A stretch of 49,510 nucleotides of DNA from an uncultured Clostridia bacterium (GTDB taxonomy: Bacteria > Bacillota > Clostridia > Christensenellales > UBA1242): positions 1 through 49,510 of the forward strand of contig CALVNW010000008.1 in the NCBI GenBank assembly GCA_944350015.1, read 5' to 3'. Positions within the stretch are counted from its first letter, which is position 1. Every line of letters begins with the position of its first letter. Of this stretch, positions 1-7,607 are shown in pieces. Below the pieces are notes generated by a model. The model saw only the letters and a program-made list of their open reading frames with translations. It was not told the DNA's origin and did not search any database. The translations under genes and the position numbers were made by a program.

Positions 1-22
1 TAGCAAAAATTTATTTTTGCTA
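1..22. repeat. Perfect 10-bp inverted repeat at window edge
   Basis: TAGCAAAAAT at 1-10 and its exact reverse complement at 13-22 enclose a two-base loop. No T tract typical of a terminator follows on the plus strand; a run of eight C residues at 33-40 comes shortly after. It may be a cruciform or part of a mobile element cut by the window edge. Function unknown. Confidence 0.5.
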
Positions 23-205
23 ACCTATTTTACCCCCCCCGCATTTTTTGTCAAGCAAATTGACGTACTTCGCTCGAGATTTTCACCAAAAAATGCTACT
101 TTACTTTATCTCTCCGCAAAAACTGCTAATGAGGATGATTAAAATCGCCGAGCGTAAGGCTCGAAAAAATGTGGGGTCTTTCTAAACTTTAGGGTTTCTA
201 AGGGG

Positions 206-234
206 TATTTTGGTTGCCTTCGGCAACTAAAATA
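206..234. repeat. Long hairpin with GTTGCC/GGCAAC core
   Basis: The core GTTGCC (213-218) pairs with GGCAAC (222-227) around a TTC loop. The stem extends outward through one wobble pair to TATTTT/AAAATA, about 13 bp in all. A second small hairpin, CGCCTTTCGGCG, follows at 237-248, and CGAGCGTAAGGCTCG near 149-163 is a member of the mini-palindrome family of the array downstream. The region 1-514 holds no convincing gene; the short open frames across it follow the repeats. Confidence 0.5.
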
Positions 235-288
235 CGCGCCTTTCGGCGATTAAAGGTGTTGTCGGCATCTTTTTTAGGTTATTCCGAC

Positions 289-514
289 AGACCAAAGTGC
301 AGTAAAATTACAGTAAAACTAAACGATACTTCGCCAAGCCCCTGGGCTTGCAAACTAAGTTTGCCGACACTGATCCAAACTAAGGTTACTGGACCAAAAC
401 GCAACACAATAAAAGGCACACTCAACGATAGTCGCCCAGCGTACAGGCTTTGATGGACCAAGGTAAAACCAAATAACAGATACACTAAACGACAATGATC
501 CAAACTAAGTTTGG
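289..514. repeat. Hairpin-spaced repeat array, copy A (three degenerate 46-47-base units)
   Basis: Three related units lie at 289-335, 391-436 and 455-501. Each begins (G/A)GACCAA, carries an AATAACAG-like centre and an AACGATA motif, and ends in a TCC or CGCC motif. They are separated by short palindromes such as CAAGCCCCTGGGCTTG (335-350), CAAACTAAGTTTG (351-363) and CCAAACTAAGTTTGG (500-514). The last palindrome touches the spoIIE stop codon at 515-517. A second array with the same unit and the same lead-in (TCCGAC before the first unit) lies at 14284-14548. No cas genes are near and the spacers are themselves palindromes, so this is not a CRISPR array. It could be a structured RNA, a REP-like element or a recombination substrate. 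Confidence 0.75.
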
Positions 515-2788
515 TTAGAAGATTTTTACAACAAGCACGGTCATATCGTCAACCGCATAGCCGTTATTGTTGGCAAGCGCCTTCTTCAAAATCTCGTCAG
601 CAAACTCTTGCGGATTGGCTGTTTTAATGGTCAACAAGAAATCCCTCATCTGACTGTCACTGCCAAATGTGTCATTGACACCATCCGAACATAGCACAAT
701 CAAATCCTTTTCGTTAAGCACAACCTTCTTGGTAAACGCCTTGACATCCTGCAAAATTCCAACTGGCAGAGCATTACACTCAATAATCTTGCACGCCTCC
801 TGCCCACGAATGTACGAGGTTGACGCGCCCATCTTAACAAAGTCGGCTATACCATTCTTCAAATCAACGACAGCAATATCAATACTCGAGAATATGTCGT
901 CACGCTCGAGATTTAAAAGCTTGTTTACCGATGAAAGGATGATGTCATTGTCAAAGCCAGCCTTGTAGAAGTTTTCAACAAGCCCGACCGCTGTCTGCGA
1001 TTTTTCACTGGCACCCTCACCACTTCCCATACCATCACATATGGCAAACAAAAACCTGTCCCCATCAAGCCTCTCGATTGCGTGGCTGTCTCCCGAAATG
1101 CCTCCGCCACTCTTAGGCTGACAGGCAAGCCCAAATACGCAGTCGAACATCGGCGCAGTTTTAAGGTTGACATTGATAAGCCCCGCCCGCTCAGTCGGAT
1201 AGACATCATAGACCGCCATCTTCCCGCCACAAATTTTGGACACTATTTGCGACAATTTGAGTTTATTTTTGTCCTCTTCTCGCACAATCAATGAGGCAAG
1301 CGTCGAACGCGCACCCTTTTCATACACCACAGCATCGGTGCAGATTATATTGTTAGAGGCAAGCTCATCAATAATTTTGTTTTCGCGCGAGGAGTCAAAA
1401 CTCACAAGACTGTCCACCTCGCTTGCCAAATTTTTCATAATTCCAGACATACCACTAAGCTGGTCGGAGATGAGCATCTTGCTCGTGTCAACATTGCCAA
1501 CAAGCGTGCGATAGGATTTGTATTGACTTGTCAGCGTGTTAATCTCGCCTATCAATTGCCCCGCCTTGCCACACCTCGACGAAAGGTAACTCGGCAGGTC
1601 TAAAAGGGTTATCTTTCCACGCTCAAAAGCTATAGAAATCAGCTCTTTAAAAATCTTTTTTGTATCCTCGCCAAAAGTGCGGTGACAATGTTTTTGCTCG
1701 CTACAGCCCTTGCAAATACAGTCTTTAAGCTCTTCATAAAGCATATCTTTAACCTCTTCCTCACTCATCTCTTTCTTGATAAGCTTTTTAAAGACCTCAT
1801 TGATATCACAAAAAACCTCGCCAAGACTCGATAGCCTTCGCCCTAAAAGTTCCCTGTTTCTGTTGACCACACTCTTAACAGCAAGCCTCTCATTGCGCGT
1901 AGATAAAAGCACTGAAAGTTGTTTGAAAAAGCCTTTTGGCAAGCACAAAAAGATAAGCGATGCAATTAGAACAGGCAAAATCTCAAGCACAGTAAAACCA
2001 TAGTAGAGGTTGAAGTAAAAGACATTCAGCGCCTCACTTCCAATGAGGGCTAAGGGCAATAAAAATTTGTTTTGCCCTTTAAATATTATGACTGCAAGCG
2101 CCCAAATCATAAAAGGGGCAACATAGACCGGGTTGTTCGATGGCAAAATACTCCCTATACCCATAATGCCTGCAAAAAGTAGGGTTATAGATATGCTTGA
2201 CGAATGCCCAAGCACAAGTAAGGAAAAGCTCACCAGCAATTTTAATATAGAAAAAGGCAGGTTTATCTCAGTTAGTCCCGCGCCAATTGCTATAAAGATT
2301 ATTCCACCGCACACCATTTCGCTAACTGTCAACTTGCTTGACAAGCCTCGCATAATAATGGGCTCAAATATGGTAATCGCGCAGTAAAGAAAGGCAAGCC
2401 CAAATATGACGCTACCAATGATTGAAACAAGGCTTGCTCCACCAAGCACGCCAAACGCTACAAACGCCGTCTGCGACAAAAAGGCAAACAAGAACAGTTC
2501 ATACTTTTTCATAGGTTTTGAGATTAAAATATGTATATAGTAAGGCACAACTAGCGTTAGAATGCTAACAAGGGTGATAATTATATCTTGAAAGGTGTGA
2601 TAAGTTATAATTTGACCGATAAAATATGCCGGTGCCAGCAAATATACCTTTTGGTTCGCCCAAGCAAGCGCAAATAGCATTGCAAAGGCAAACGGAAAGA
2701 TTTGTCCGTAAATATTTGCAAGCGAAAGCACATAAAACAAAATCACATAACCTAAAAATAAAACAACTTGATTTAATTTACTTTTCAT
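515..2788 (-). CDS. spoIIE: Stage II sporulation protein E, SpoIIE
   Basis: SpoIIE is a membrane-bound PP2C-type serine phosphatase. In sporulating cells it sits at the polar septum and dephosphorylates SpoIIAA, which frees sigma F in the forespore. The 757-residue length is close to the family norm. Roughly residues 1-310 are a run of about ten hydrophobic helices. A central regulatory region follows, with a cysteine cluster (CICKGC, then CHRTF). The C-terminal PPM phosphatase domain shows SGDS near residue 565, CDGMGSG near 583, CSDGVND near 700 and a closing DDMTVLV, which supply the metal-binding aspartates. A GGAG site precedes the ATG. The gene stands alone, with a palindromic repeat array directly after its stop. 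A TGTCGCA element at 2853-2859 is only a weak match to a Spo0A box. Identification is firm. Confidence 0.96.
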   Translation of the reverse strand: MKSKLNQVVLFLGYVILFYVLSLANIYGQIFPFAFAMLFALAWANQKVYLLAPAYFIGQIITYHTFQDIIITLVSILTLVVPYYIHILISKPMKKYELFLFAFLSQTAFVAFGVLGGASLVSIIGSVIFGLAFLYCAITIFEPIIMRGLSSKLTVSEMVCGGIIFIAIGAGLTEINLPFSILKLLVSFSLLVLGHSSSISITLLFAGIMGIGSILPSNNPVYVAPFMIWALAVIIFKGQNKFLLPLALIGSEALNVFYFNLYYGFTVLEILPVLIASLIFLCLPKGFFKQLSVLLSTRNERLAVKSVVNRNRELLGRRLSSLGEVFCDINEVFKKLIKKEMSEEEVKDMLYEELKDCICKGCSEQKHCHRTFGEDTKKIFKELISIAFERGKITLLDLPSYLSSRCGKAGQLIGEINTLTSQYKSYRTLVGNVDTSKMLISDQLSGMSGIMKNLASEVDSLVSFDSSRENKIIDELASNNIICTDAVVYEKGARSTLASLIVREEDKNKLKLSQIVSKICGGKMAVYDVYPTERAGLINVNLKTAPMFDCVFGLACQPKSGGGISGDSHAIERLDGDRFLFAICDGMGSGEGASEKSQTAVGLVENFYKAGFDNDIILSSVNKLLNLERDDIFSSIDIAVVDLKNGIADFVKMGASTSYIRGQEACKIIECNALPVGILQDVKAFTKKVVLNEKDLIVLCSDGVNDTFGSDSQMRDFLLTIKTANPQEFADEILKKALANNNGYAVDDMTVLVVKIF

Positions 2789-2993
2789 AACGTCTCCAAT
2801 AAGATTATAATTTTTATTGAAGAAAGTTTGCTAAAAATAACTTGTCTATATATGTCGCATTCAGTCAAACAATGTTGATTTATCTTATTTAACAAATTTT
2901 CGATTGCACTAATATATTATTTATGTTGCAAAACATAATGCAGTATTGACAACAGGTCAAGGCTGTGCTAAACTTGAGTTATAAGGAGAAAAT

Positions 2994-3425
2994 ATGAGAC
3001 TACACTATATAAAATTTACGCTTTCTGGCGGTATGCTTGCCGAGCCTACTACGCCAATCCAAATTCCATCAAGAAATATAAATAAAATCAAAATACCGTC
3101 AACCGCAATAGGCTATGAGCTATTTGATAGAATAATAGATGAAAAAACTCATCAAATCTCAGAGAAACTTGATATAGAATATTTTTATATAGGCAAATTT
3201 GTCCCAATCTCACAATTACAGCACGATGCCCTTTTGTATAGGTATCTGCAAAACAACAATTCTTGCGGTATAATTCAGTGCCAAGGCGGATTTATGGTTG
3301 AGGCAAAAGAAGATATGCTTGAGCGCGTTCTGTCTTACGAGCAAGTTGAGGAGCATAACAAGTCGGCATTAAGCGCTCTTGGAAACCACTCTGACAGCTT
3401 TTATATCGAAGATGAGCGAGAATAA
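2994..3425 (+). CDS. Hypothetical protein, 143 aa
   Basis: A good ribosome binding site (AAGGAGAAAAT) lies directly before the ATG, which supports a real gene. The product is soluble-looking, with no signal peptide or membrane helix. It is rich in Ile, Glu and Gln and contains a CGIIQCQGG segment near residue 90 and an acidic C-terminus ending EDERE. I do not recognise a family. It lies divergent from spoIIE across about 205 bases and ends before a bidirectional terminator at 3533-3569. The start repeats IPS twice (residues 25-36), which may be chance. Confidence 0.7.
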   Translation: MRLHYIKFTLSGGMLAEPTTPIQIPSRNINKIKIPSTAIGYELFDRIIDEKTHQISEKLDIEYFYIGKFVPISQLQHDALLYRYLQNNNSCGIIQCQGGFMVEAKEDMLERVLSYEQVEEHNKSALSALGNHSDSFYIEDERE

Positions 3426-3532
3426 TTTTAATCTATAATTTAACCACAAAAATTAAAAATTATAGTAAAAATCAAAAAATTAACAATAAAAACACAAATT
3501 TTAGCTATATTTTCGCAAAATAATACAAAATT

Positions 3533-3569
3533 AAAAAAATCTATCCTTTTAAATTTGGATAGATTTTTT
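3533..3569. terminator. Bidirectional rho-independent terminator
   Basis: AAAAAAATCTATCC pairs with GGATAGATTTTTT around a ten-base AT loop. The stem is flanked by A and T tracts, so it can stop transcription from both the plus-strand gene at 2994-3425 and the minus-strand gene at 3580-4095. Confidence 0.85.
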
Positions 3570-3579
3570 CAATATTATT

Positions 3580-4095
3580 TTACTTTTGATAATTTAGCTC
3601 ACAATTATTCTTAAAAACCTTTTTAAAATCCTTATAATTTTTAACAATATGATATGATAAATTGTTTTCGTCAAGATACTTCAAAACAAAATCGGTGTTG
3701 TTTTCAAATCTATTTATGAGTCTAAACATATCCCTCACATCTTTTAAAGACTCCTTTAATCCCTTTTCAAGTCCAATTTTCTTTTTTAGATATCTAATAA
3801 CAACTTTCAACTTACATCTGGCTTTTGATTTTTGTATTATGATAATATAGTCAGCTTTTGAAAAGGTCTCAACTGCAAAATTTGTATAAGCCCCTTCTAT
3901 ACACCAATCTTTTTGCATAGCAATGTTGCTAAGCATCTTCTCTCTATCAATGTCATTGCGTCTTTGGTAAGGATATGCCTGTGTGTCCCAGTAGATTTCA
4001 TCTAAATCAAAATGCTTTACTTTGAAGTCCTTTTGTATTCTTTCTGCCAAATAGGATTTCCCCGACCCACTACAACCAAAAATCCTTATTTTCAT
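3580..4095 (-). CDS. P-loop kinase-like protein (DNA topology modulation FlaR-like)
   Basis: A 171-residue P-loop NTPase. The Walker A motif GCSGSGKS is at residues 7-14, followed by HFDLDEIYWD (residues 28-37), which is typical of the FlaR/adenylate-kinase-like small kinases. A second acidic motif, WCIEGAY, lies near residue 64. The C-terminal part is Lys-rich, with LKKKIGLEKGLKESLKD forming a charged lid-like helix. Family members are predicted nucleotide or small-molecule kinases whose substrates are mostly unproven. The start ATG overlaps the tail of a short open fragment upstream (4070-4243), and transcription probably ends at 3533-3569. Family call fairly sure, substrate unknown. Confidence 0.82.
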   Translation of the reverse strand: MKIRIFGCSGSGKSYLAERIQKDFKVKHFDLDEIYWDTQAYPYQRRNDIDREKMLSNIAMQKDWCIEGAYTNFAVETFSKADYIIIIQKSKARCKLKVVIRYLKKKIGLEKGLKESLKDVRDMFRLINRFENNTDFVLKYLDENNLSYHIVKNYKDFKKVFKNNCELNYQK

Positions 4096-4243
4096 TTAAT
4101 TCTCCAGATTTCAAATTTTCAAAAAGCGTTTGTTTGCAACTGCATTTTGTTAAAATATCGTTGATCTCTTGCAATTTTTTATAATCGATTTTGCTGTTAT
4201 CTTTTTTTACAGCTTTAATTAAAATGTTTTTAGGCGACCCTTA
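4070..4243 (-). pseudogene. 3' fragment of an unidentified gene
   Basis: An open stretch of about 57 codons with no start codon. A stop codon lies immediately upstream in frame. It reads with gene-like composition (KKDNSKIDYKKLQEIND, then CSCKQTLFENLKSGE) and its TAG overlaps the first codons of the P-loop kinase gene by 26 bases. It looks like the tail of a gene whose 5' part was lost, at one time perhaps coupled to the kinase. The family is not recognised, and it may be chance reading in AT-rich DNA. Confidence 0.3.
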
Positions 4244-4331
4244 GCGCTTTTAGTCTAATATTTTGAAAACAAGTACAATACAAAGCTTTTAAACACATTT
4301 TGCTCTACTAAAGCTCTATAATTTAAAAATT

Positions 4332-5669
4332 TTAAATATTTTTAATAGCCTTTAATAGCTTTTTATTTGTCTTTTTGTTTTCGGCAAAAAGTTCTTGCTC
4401 GCCATTATCGGTAACTTCCAAAAATCTAATTTTGCCCTTGCAATACTTCTCCATATATTCGCTACGCTTTTCGATACACCTGTCAAGCCCGTCAACTTTA
4501 ACATCATATTTTTTCAAAAAGTAATATAAATCGTGGTCAAACTCTAAGAAAATGTCGTTTGATAGATTTGGTAAACTTTCGCCAAGTCTAGAGCAAATGT
4601 AAAGTTTGATTGGCTCGTTTGAGTTTCTAAAAACAGCTCTTGTAACTAAATTAAGACTGGAGTATTCAAGCAAAGCCCCTTCCTCAAGTGGCATCTCCTT
4701 AGGATGCTCGTTCATCTCCTTGATTAGGTCAAGTCTAACCTTAGCCAAATCTTCACCACTAAACTCTTCATCTTGTGTCAAGGTATTTATAATAAAATCG
4801 GCTTCAAACTCTGACCTAAAAAGCAGACCTTTTTCTTCTAGCTTAAAAGGAAGGTTATTTCCAACATCAAAGACATACTGATTGCGCTTTGACTCCTCTC
4901 TATTGTCAAGCGACATATCAAGTCCTCTCGTAAACGCCTCAATCTCTTTTTTCTTGATTATAGGTAAAAGCAAGGCGCAAAGCACCACTCCGCTGACTAG
5001 GCACAATAGAAAAATGCCAAAGAATACCCAGAATGCCACACCTATAGGGTCACTAAACATAATCATAGGCACGAGAAAGACAAGCGCCATCAAAAGTAGC
5101 GGGATAGGATACTTTAGATACTGCTTTCTTATTATAGACACAGGTATAAATCTGGTGTTTATCAGCTTAAAGGTGTCGGCTCGCACCATCTTTTTTGAGG
5201 TCAAGAATTTTGCCAAAGCAAATATATCAAAGGCAAGAAGCACGCCAAACAGCACTCCAATTATTATTGCACTGATTTGGTAGTTGTCCTTTATAAGTTT
5301 AAGCCCATCTGCCTCGCTAAAACCATAACTTGCACCCGAAAAACCAATCACTTCATCACTTAAAATATATAAGGTTAGACTCTCGCCCTGCAGTGCCAGC
5401 AACTTTTCGCCGTCAAGCTCGCCTGCAACGATTGCATTAACATTATACTCTCGCTCTTGGTCAAGAAGGATGACAAAGCTCTCTTCCCTCTCGGTGACCT
5501 CAACCACCTGCCCAGACACCTGCACAACCTTTTCTTGCTTAACTCCAGCCGACAGTACGCATACCAAAATAAGTATTGCAAGAAAGCCGACAACTGCAAC
5601 CGTAAGCGTAACAAATAATTGCCTATAAAATCTTCTCTTCGAATTTTCAACCGCTTGAATATTTTTCAT
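4332..5669 (-). CDS. Multi-pass membrane protein of unknown function, 445 aa
   Basis: One hydrophobic helix lies at about residues 17-39. A mostly beta-like extracytoplasmic segment follows (about 45-125), rich in Val, Glu and Gln with VSGQVVEVTEREE. Three more helices lie at about 132-155, 190-208 and 213-240. A long charged soluble C-terminal region (245-445) ends in Lys-rich sequence. No catalytic motif is visible. The layout suggests a membrane-anchored sensor or assembly factor, but I cannot name a family. The gene is monocistronic: downstream is the P-loop kinase fragment, and upstream is a very AT-rich 316-base gap that must hold its promoter. Confidence 0.8.
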   Translation of the reverse strand: MKNIQAVENSKRRFYRQLFVTLTVAVVGFLAILILVCVLSAGVKQEKVVQVSGQVVEVTEREESFVILLDQEREYNVNAIVAGELDGEKLLALQGESLTLYILSDEVIGFSGASYGFSEADGLKLIKDNYQISAIIIGVLFGVLLAFDIFALAKFLTSKKMVRADTFKLINTRFIPVSIIRKQYLKYPIPLLLMALVFLVPMIMFSDPIGVAFWVFFGIFLLCLVSGVVLCALLLPIIKKKEIEAFTRGLDMSLDNREESKRNQYVFDVGNNLPFKLEEKGLLFRSEFEADFIINTLTQDEEFSGEDLAKVRLDLIKEMNEHPKEMPLEEGALLEYSSLNLVTRAVFRNSNEPIKLYICSRLGESLPNLSNDIFLEFDHDLYYFLKKYDVKVDGLDRCIEKRSEYMEKYCKGKIRFLEVTDNGEQELFAENKKTNKKLLKAIKNI

Positions 5670-5985
5670 CTTATCCCCTTGTACCTTGAAATTAAATTTA
5701 TTATTTGCAACTTTATTTAAATTAATTTAAGTTTTAATTTAAAATATATTTATTTTGAAATTTTTACTTAAAATTTACTTTATTTTTTTATTTTTTGTAT
5801 ATTTTTATTTATTTTTTGATTTTTTCTATTTTTAAACTATTTTTTATAAATAAAAATGTTTTTTATTAAAATGTTTTTTAATATATTTTAAACTCAATTT
5901 TTAATATAATTATTTATAAAAATTATTATTTTTTTATATTTTAACCTATTTTTTTGATTTTTGGTTATTTTTTAACAGATTTTCT
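5670..5985. other. AT-rich intergenic gap without a gene
   Basis: About 316 bases, almost wholly A and T with many TTTTTA and TTTAATT runs. No open frame with a ribosome binding site is seen on either strand. It separates the guanylate-kinase-like gene (whose 3' end is at 5986) from the membrane protein gene transcribed away from it, so it should contain a promoter for the latter and a transcript end for the former. No clear hairpin was found. Confidence 0.6.
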
Positions 5986-6540
5986 TTAATTACTATTTTT
6001 ATCTATAAAATCACAAATTGTTTCTACTGTTTTATCTAAATCAATATTTTCAACAATCAAATCATAGTGATTTTTATAGCTTCGCTCGAGTTCACTTCGC
6101 GACAATCTTTTTTCAATCTGTTCTTCGCTTTCACCGCGTTTAGCAAGCCTATCGTGCAAAACCTCATCGGGCGCATCCAAAAATATCGATACAATCTTAA
6201 GTCTATCCTTGAAATATTTTTTTAATGACAAAACACCCTTAACATCAATATCGCGGATGTAATGATTATATTTATCAAGTTCTACCTTCTCAAATGCCTC
6301 TTTGAGCGTGCCATAGTAGTTGTCGTGCACAAGTTCATACTCGATGAAGATGCCGTCCTTTATACCCTGCTCAAACTGCTGTTTGGAGATATGGATATAG
6401 GTTTGATTGTTGTCGCCTCTTGGCGCCCTTGTCGTTGCCGTCGAATATTTTAGAACCTTGATATTGTCCGCTTTGCTAGTAAGCGCGTTCATAACCGTGT
6501 TTTTACCACTGCCAGAAATGCCAGAAATTGCAATTAACAT
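5986..6540 (-). CDS. Guanylate kinase-like protein
   Basis: Guanylate kinase converts GMP to GDP with ATP. The Walker A region GISGSGKNT is at residues 7-15, and the GMP-binding segment TTRAPRGDN follows near residues 36-44. After it come IFIEYELVHDNYYGT and a lid-like segment RLAKRGESEEQIEKRLSR. The family usually has GxGK(G/S)T and TTRxPRxGExxGxDY; here the latter is altered (DNNQTYIHIS), so the enzyme may be a diverged paralogue rather than the main Gmk. I chose the internal ATG at 6540 because AAAGGAG lies seven bases before it; the open frame extends nine codons further upstream. At 184 residues it is slightly short of the usual 200. It lies downstream of a terminator at 6602-6622. Confidence 0.82.
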   Translation of the reverse strand: MLIAISGISGSGKNTVMNALTSKADNIKVLKYSTATTRAPRGDNNQTYIHISKQQFEQGIKDGIFIEYELVHDNYYGTLKEAFEKVELDKYNHYIRDIDVKGVLSLKKYFKDRLKIVSIFLDAPDEVLHDRLAKRGESEEQIEKRLSRSELERSYKNHYDLIVENIDLDKTVETICDFIDKNSN

Positions 6541-6601
6541 ATTTGCTCCTTTATTTAAGGATAGCAAAATTTTGCAAATTTGTAAAATGTATTAAAAAAA
6601 A

Positions 6602-6622
6602 TATCTACTTTTTATGTAGATA
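6602..6622 (-). terminator. Terminator after the YhhN-family gene
   Basis: TATCTAC and GTAGATA form a 7-bp stem with a seven-base loop. Read on the minus strand it is followed by an uninterrupted run of T (6593-6600). It lies downstream of the gene at 6742-7479 and upstream of the guanylate-kinase-like gene. Confidence 0.75.
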
Positions 6623-6741
6623 CTTTGGTTTTTATGTGAAGTTTAATAGCTATCCTTGTCGGCGCGATGAGCAATCTCTCACAAAAACAGAAAACTTCGA
6701 CTATAAATGTCTAGTAAATTAAAGGCAGTCAAATATTAATT

Positions 6742-7479
6742 TCACCTCTCCGCGCCTGCCTTCTCATTCCCTGCTTTGACTGGCTTTTGCTCTTTCTTTG
6801 AAAATAGCACGTACACTAGAATTGAAAAGGCAAGCAAAAATTCTGCCGGATAGTAGAGCGCAAGGCAGATTATCCCAACTACTGGAAGTGAAGCAAAGGT
6901 TCCAAGCAAGAGCATAAGGTCAGACAAGAAAAACATAACACTGCCGATGGTGATGATGATGTTTAAAATACTTCTTTCCTTGACGAGATTTGCAACTGCC
7001 TTGCCCACCATAAAGGAGATAATCAGCGCGTATATAACGCAGACAAGCTCCATAAGTATGCCGTCAAACTCAAAGATTGGCGCAAGCACTATAAAGAGCA
7101 TTGAAGGCAAGAATATGACGGCGCCATAAATCAAATCTTTCCAAGAAAACGAGTTTAAAAAGATGTATGACACAAAGAAGAAAATATGACCAATCGCGAA
7201 AAACAGTGCCCCCACTATAAACTCAACTTCAAGAAGGACATCGCCAAGCATTGCAAAAACAAGTCCTATCATCATAATAATGGGAAACTTTAGCTCTACT
7301 TTTTCATTAATAGCAAGCCCAAGATTGACAAGCCCAATCACCACAAAGATGGCGCTTGTCACCCCTTTTATTGTAAGCGTGCCTTTAATAATGTAAACAA
7401 CATCCATCGCAATCAGTGCAAGTAAAAGCACGATGTTGACTATAAACACAATAAATTTTGTTCTATCAAAAATTTTCAT
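6742..7479 (-). CDS. YhhN/TMEM86 family membrane protein (lysoplasmalogenase-like)
   Basis: About eight hydrophobic helices fill almost the whole chain, as in the YhhN family. Characterised relatives (animal TMEM86B and some bacterial members) hydrolyse lysoplasmalogen. The acidic residues typical of the family appear in MLGDVLLE (near residue 84), AIGHIFF shortly after, and FFLSDLMLLLG (near residue 190). The start was placed at the ATG at 7479, where AAAGAGG sits five bases upstream; the frame extends seven codons further. The C-terminal tail is short and Lys-rich. A terminator follows at 6602-6622. A role in ether-lipid breakdown is inferred from the family. A fatty-aldehyde-type dehydrogenase is encoded just upstream on the same strand and could act on the aldehyde product. 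Confidence 0.78.
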   Translation of the reverse strand: MKIFDRTKFIVFIVNIVLLLALIAMDVVYIIKGTLTIKGVTSAIFVVIGLVNLGLAINEKVELKFPIIMMIGLVFAMLGDVLLEVEFIVGALFFAIGHIFFFVSYIFLNSFSWKDLIYGAVIFLPSMLFIVLAPIFEFDGILMELVCVIYALIISFMVGKAVANLVKERSILNIIITIGSVMFFLSDLMLLLGTFASLPVVGIICLALYYPAEFLLAFSILVYVLFSKKEQKPVKAGNEKAGAER

Positions 7480-7607
7480 TTTATCCTCTTTTTGTAACAT
7501 AATTTTATCATAAATTATAAAATTTGTCGAATTTTTACAATAATTTCACTGTTTTTGCGTTAAAATTGCATAAAATTCTTAAAAATTGCTTAAAAATTTT
7601 ATTTTTC

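Noticed and set aside
214-453. Plus-strand open frame across the first repeat array
   Set aside because: It only follows the repeats, has no ribosome binding site and no plausible product. The same kind of frame occurs over array B.
289-514. CRISPR array
   Set aside because: The spacers are palindromes and vary in length, units are poorly conserved and no cas gene is near.
2853-2859. Spo0A box upstream of spoIIE
   Set aside because: TGTCGCA differs from TGTCGAA, lies on the opposite strand, and has no second site at the usual spacing; too weak to list.
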